Assembly (NCBI RefSeq): GCF_014268455.2
Contig: NZ_CP077085.1
Span: 2,769,001 to 2,833,000, forward strand
Direction of reading: 5' to 3'
Origin: Pseudomonas shahriarae
GTDB lineage: Bacteria > Pseudomonadota > Gammaproteobacteria > Pseudomonadales > Pseudomonadaceae
DNA: 64,000 nucleotides
Of the stretch, positions 60,914 to 64,000 are shown piece after piece. Positions within the stretch are counted from its first letter, which is position 1, and each line of letters starts with the position of its first letter. The position numbers were made by a program, and so were the translations under genes. The notes under the pieces were generated by a model that searched no databases, had not been told where the DNA came from, and saw only the letters and a program-made list of their open reading frames with translations.

Positions 60914-62056
60914 CTATTGCTCCATGGCCTGCAGGATCGCATGGGCCGCTTTCACCCGCTCGGCATTGGGGTAGTTCTTGTTCGCCAGGATCACTACGCC
61001 GATGCCTCTGCTCGGCACATAAGCGATATAGGCGCCAAAGCCACCGGTCGAGCCGGTTTTGTTTACCAGGGTGTTGGCGCGCAGCGGCTGGGCGGGTTTC
61101 AGCCAGGTGACCGGGTGCGGCTCCGTGGCCATGAGCGTCGAATTACCGGCGAGCAGTTCGTCAACACTCAGCGGGTAAGGGTACATCTCCCATCCCAGGC
61201 CCTGGGTGGTGTTGCCCACGGTGTAATAGCCGGTATGGGTGGCGGCGATGGCCTGTTGCAACGGTTGTTCCAACGGCGTCGGGTCCATGTTCAGCGCCAT
61301 GTAGCGGGCCAGGTCCGCCGGGCTGGTCTTCACCCCGTAGGCTTCGCTGTCCAGCGCCCCCGGGCTGACACGCAACGGCTTGCCGGCCTTGTCGTAGCCC
61401 TGGGCATACAGACCCATTTGCGCCTTGGGCACTGTGAGATAGGTGTGCTGGAGGCCGAGCTTGGGCAACAGGGTCTTTTCCATGGCCACATCGAACGGTT
61501 GCTGAAGGCTCTGCGCCGCCAGGTAGCCGAACAGGCCCAGGCTGGGGTTGGAGTACTGGCGGTGGGTGCCAGGGGGAAAAGTGGCTTTCCAGTGCTGGAA
61601 GTAGCCGATCATTTGCTGTGCATTGTCCGCCTTGCTGGGGAACTGCAACGGCAGCCCGCCAGCGGTGTAGGTGCCCAGGTTGAGCACGCTGATGTGATCG
61701 AACAGGCTGCCGCGCAAGGCTGGCAGGTAGTGGCTGGCCGGCTCCGCGAGCTGCAGCTTGCCAGTGGCCTGGGCATAGCCGGCCAGGGTGGCGGTGAAGG
61801 TCTTGCTCACCGAGCCGATCTCGAACAGGGTGTTCTCGCTGACGGGTTGCTGGTTGTCTTTGGTGGCAATACCGTAGTTAAAGTATCGGGCCTTGCCATC
61901 TTGCACGATGGCGACCGCCAGGCCGGGAATTGCCTGCTGCTGCATCAGCGGCTTGACGGTGGCGTCTACCACCTGACGCAGGTCGGCAGCGGCCATGCAG
62001 TTGCCGGCACCGAGCAATAGGCTGAGAATCGTGACGTTGCGCACATGTTGGTACAT
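60914..62056 (-). CDS. ampC: Class C beta-lactamase
   Basis: 380 residues with a signal peptide ending near NCMAA-ADL. Class C motifs: SVSK with catalytic S82 and K85, YSN at 168-170, and KTG at 333-335. Length and the C-terminal ILANKNYPNAERVKAAHAIL are typical of chromosomal Pseudomonas AmpC. It acts in the periplasm on penicillins and cephalosporins. The divergent ampR gene lies 132 bp upstream, so induction through cell-wall fragments is expected. Confidence 0.95.
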   Translation of the reverse strand: MYQHVRNVTILSLLLGAGNCMAAADLRQVVDATVKPLMQQQAIPGLAVAIVQDGKARYFNYGIATKDNQQPVSENTLFEIGSVSKTFTATLAGYAQATGKLQLAEPASHYLPALRGSLFDHISVLNLGTYTAGGLPLQFPSKADNAQQMIGYFQHWKATFPPGTHRQYSNPSLGLFGYLAAQSLQQPFDVAMEKTLLPKLGLQHTYLTVPKAQMGLYAQGYDKAGKPLRVSPGALDSEAYGVKTSPADLARYMALNMDPTPLEQPLQQAIAATHTGYYTVGNTTQGLGWEMYPYPLSVDELLAGNSTLMATEPHPVTWLKPAQPLRANTLVNKTGSTGGFGAYIAYVPSRGIGVVILANKNYPNAERVKAAHAILQAMEQ

Positions 62057-62188
62057 GATGTGGTCGCTTCCTTGAGGAGGGTCGGGTTAATCACTGCCTG
62101 CGCAGGCGCCGCCAAGATAGGCAGTTTGCCGGCCCCGGACAACCGATGATATCTCGCCCCAGTCATTAGAAAAATTTGGCCTTAGACC

Positions 62189-63067
62189 ATGCTGCGTTCC
62201 CATTTACCCCTTAATGCATTGCGTGCTTTCGAAGCCTCCGCCCGGCATTTGAGCTTTACCCGGGCGGCCATCGAGCTGTGCGTGACCCAGGCGGCGGTCA
62301 GCCATCAGGTCAAGAGCCTGGAGGTACAACTCAACGTCATCCTGTTCAAGCGCCTGCCCCGTGGCCTGATGCTCACCCGCGAGGGCGAGACGCTGCTGCC
62401 GGTGCTGCGCGAGTCCTTTGACCGTATCGCCCAGACCCTCGGCCAGTTCCAGGCCGGGCATTACCGTGAGGTGCTCACGGTGGGGGCGGTGGGCACGTTT
62501 GCGGTGGGCTGGCTGCTACCGCGCCTGGCGGATTTCCAGGCGCGCTGCCCGTTTATCGATCTGCGGTTGTCGACCCATAACAACCGCGTGGACGTGGCGG
62601 CCGAGGGCCTGGATTACGCGATCCGCTTCGGCGCTGGCGCCTGGCATGGCACCCATGCCTGTGAGTTGCTGGAGGCGCCGCTGACGGTGTTGTGCGTGCC
62701 GGCGATTGCCCGCCAGTTGCAAGGCCCGGACGATGTGTTGAAGCACACATTGCTGCGCTCTTACCGGGCGGATGAATGGAACCTCTGGTTCCAGGCCGCA
62801 GGCTTGCCCGCCGACACCCTGGTGCCGCGCAGTATCGTGTTCGATTCGTCCCTGGCGATGATGGAAGCGGCGTTGCAGGGCAGTGGCGTGGCGCTGGCGC
62901 CGGCGATGATGTTCTCGCGGCAATTGGCCCAGGACGTGATCCGCCAGCCCTTCGATGTAGGCATCAGCACCGGCAGCTACTGGCTGACGCGCCTGCAGTC
63001 ACGCGCCGAAACCCCGGCGATGCTGGCATTCAAGCAATGGCTGTTGGAGCAGGTGAAGGGCCTGTAG
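62189..63067 (+). CDS. ampR: AmpR, LysR-type regulator of ampC
   Basis: 292 residues. The helix-turn-helix is LNALRAFEASARHLSFTRAAIELCVTQAAVSHQVKSLE, near identical in pattern to AmpR. The effector domain contains VGAVGTFAVGWLLPRLADF, GLDYAIRFGAGAWHGT and SLAMMEAALQGSGVALAP. It represses or activates ampC depending on bound UDP-MurNAc-pentapeptide or anhydro-muropeptide. Divergent from ampC with a shared 132-bp control region. Confidence 0.95.
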   Translation: MLRSHLPLNALRAFEASARHLSFTRAAIELCVTQAAVSHQVKSLEVQLNVILFKRLPRGLMLTREGETLLPVLRESFDRIAQTLGQFQAGHYREVLTVGAVGTFAVGWLLPRLADFQARCPFIDLRLSTHNNRVDVAAEGLDYAIRFGAGAWHGTHACELLEAPLTVLCVPAIARQLQGPDDVLKHTLLRSYRADEWNLWFQAAGLPADTLVPRSIVFDSSLAMMEAALQGSGVALAPAMMFSRQLAQDVIRQPFDVGISTGSYWLTRLQSRAETPAMLAFKQWLLEQVKGL

Positions 63068-63102
63068 GCGCCTGGCTTGCTGGTGTCGGTGGCTTCTCGG
63101 AC

Positions 63103-63337
63103 GCCATCGCAGGCAAGCCAGCTCCCACATTTGAATTGTGATGCGGCGCAAATGTGTGTCCGGCAAAAGTCCCCTGTGGGAGCGGGCTTGCCCGCGATGG
63201 CGATGGTTCAGGCGCTATTTTTGGTGGCTGGTATACCGCCATCGCAGGCAAGCCAGCTCCCACATTTGAATTGTGATGCGGCGCAAATGTGTGCCCGGCA
63301 AAGATCCCTTGTGGGAGCGGGCTTGCCCGCGATGGCG
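63103..63337. repeat. Tandem duplication of a 100-bp REP unit
   Basis: Two near-identical 100-bp copies (63103-63202 and 63238-63337, period 135). Each has GCCATCGCAGGCAAGCCAGC on the left, ATTTGAATTGTGATGCGG in the middle and GGGCTTGCCCGCGATGGCG on the right. The 63068-63358 gap holds nothing else. Confidence 0.85.
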
Positions 63338-63358
63338 TCCGAGAAACCACCGCCGCAA

Positions 63359-64000
63359 TTACACGAGGTATTTACGGAACCAGCCCAAGGTACGCTCCCA
63401 GGCCAGGTTCGCCGCAGCATCGTCGTAGCGCGGGGTCGAGTCGTTGTGGAAACCGTGGTTGGCACCTTTGTAGATATACGCTTCATAGGTCGTGCCAGCG
63501 GCCTTCAACGCCGCCTCATAGGCCGGCCAGCCTTCGTTGATCCGCGTGTCCAACTCGCCGAAATGCAACATGATCGGTGCCTTGATCTTCGGTACATCCT
63601 TGGCCTCGGGTTGGCGTCCATAGAACGACACCGCCGCGCCCAGTTCCGGGTAGGCCACGGCCGCCGCATTGGTCACGCCTCCGCCATAGCAGAAGCCGGT
63701 GATGCCCACCTTGCCGGTGCTGGCGTCATGGTTCATCAGCCACTCAATGGCGGCAAAGAAGTCATTCATCAGCTTGGTCGGATCGACGGTCTGTTGCAGT
63801 GCCACGCCTTTTTCATCATTGCCGGGATAGCCGCCCACCGAGGTCAGGCCATCGGGTGCCAGGGCGATAAACCCGGCCTTGCCCAGGCGCCGTGCGACAT
63901 CTTCGATATAGGGGTTGAGCCCACGGTTTTCGTGGACCACCACCACCGCCGGGAGCTTGCCGCTGGCCTTTGCCGGACGCACCAGGTAACCACGCACCTG
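63359..64000 (-). CDS. Dienelactone-hydrolase-family protein (5' end outside window)
   Basis: About 213 residues visible; the N-terminus lies beyond the window. An alpha/beta hydrolase of the DLH family: [22 protein letters not shown], nucleophile elbow [10 protein letters not shown] (Cys), [10 protein letters not shown] (Asp) and GANHGFHND (His), a complete Cys-Asp-His triad. The longer family members of this type often carry a twin-arginine signal at the start, not visible here. Substrate unknown; the general role is hydrolysis of lactones or esters. Confidence 0.88.
   Translation of the reverse strand, partial: QVRGYLVRPAKASGKLPAVVVVHENRGLNPYIEDVARRLGKAGFIALAPDGLTSVGGYPGNDEKGVALQQTVDPTKLMNDFFAAIEWLMNHDASTGKVGITGFCYGGGVTNAAAVAYPELGAAVSFYGRQPEAKDVPKIKAPIMLHFGELDTRINEGWPAYEAALKAAGTTYEAYIYKGANHGFHNDSTPRYDDAAANLAWERTLGWFRKYLV

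Noticed and set aside
63103..63337. Repeats near ampR as a possible CRISPR array
   Set aside because: Only two units, each a palindromic REP pair with the same spacer; no variable spacers and no cas genes.

Overview
The window is chromosomal DNA of a gamma-proteobacterium, almost certainly a Pseudomonas of the fluorescens group. Evidence: high-GC genes with Pseudomonas-type products (NagF/NagE PTS, NrdB, Pcs, Dnr, NnrS, AmpC/AmpR), many REP-type palindromes carrying the GTGGGAGC...GCTCCCAC signature in the intergenic gaps, and a large composite inverted-repeat element. No integrase, transposase or CRISPR array was found. All calls come from reading the sequence; no database search was run.

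Layout. 1-4.7 kb: end of an N-acetylglucosamine operon (SIS-domain protein, the EIIA-HPr-EI fusion NagF, the EIICB permease NagE). 4.7-12.3 kb: a mosaic accessory block ending at the 3' end of a tRNA-Leu gene. It holds an AT-rich, enterobacterial-looking pair (chbG deacetylase and a MOSC-ferredoxin reductase-ferredoxin fusion), small lipoproteins, an isochorismatase-fold protein with Ser in place of the catalytic Cys, prophage lysis-region remnants (Q-like antiterminator, truncated holin) and a TetR/flavodoxin-fold oxidoreductase pair. 12.3-20.8 kb: TetR/MFS drug-efflux pair, TonB receptor, EAL protein, VOC protein, nucleotidyltransferase, diguanylate cyclase. 20.8-30.9 kb: hybrid histidine kinase, CAP-domain protein, L-2-hydroxyglutarate oxidase with its GntR regulator and an MHS transporter, MFS/LysR pair, GNAT. 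31-45.6 kb: stand-alone aroA, ECF sigma/anti-sigma/DUF3455 operon, TauE exporter, phosphatidylcholine synthase, homodimeric E1 dehydrogenase, LysR/oxidoreductase/monooxygenase-like lipoprotein cluster, nrdB with paired NrdR-like boxes. 45.7-46.5 kb: nested inverted-repeat element.

46.5-60.7 kb is the most coherent part: a nitric-oxide and anaerobic-respiration region. It contains norCBD, a small zinc-ribbon protein, dnr, a 29-codon membrane peptide coupled to dnr, nnrS and a membrane partner, a hemerythrin protein, norR, a pdxH-like gene, moaB, moeA and ubiUVT. The regulatory DNA suggests a cascade. Three GGT-N7-ACC NorR-type sites and a -24/-12 promoter precede the peptide-dnr operon, and a similar arrangement lies between norR and the hemerythrin gene. 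FNR-type (Anr/Dnr) boxes precede norC, nnrS (weaker), pdxH and ubiU. I infer that NO activates NorR, NorR with sigma-54 raises Dnr, and Dnr (and/or Anr) switches on NO reduction, molybdenum cofactor synthesis and oxygen-independent ubiquinone synthesis.

60.9-64 kb: ampC/ampR pair, a tandem duplicated REP unit, and a dienelactone-hydrolase-family gene cut by the window edge.
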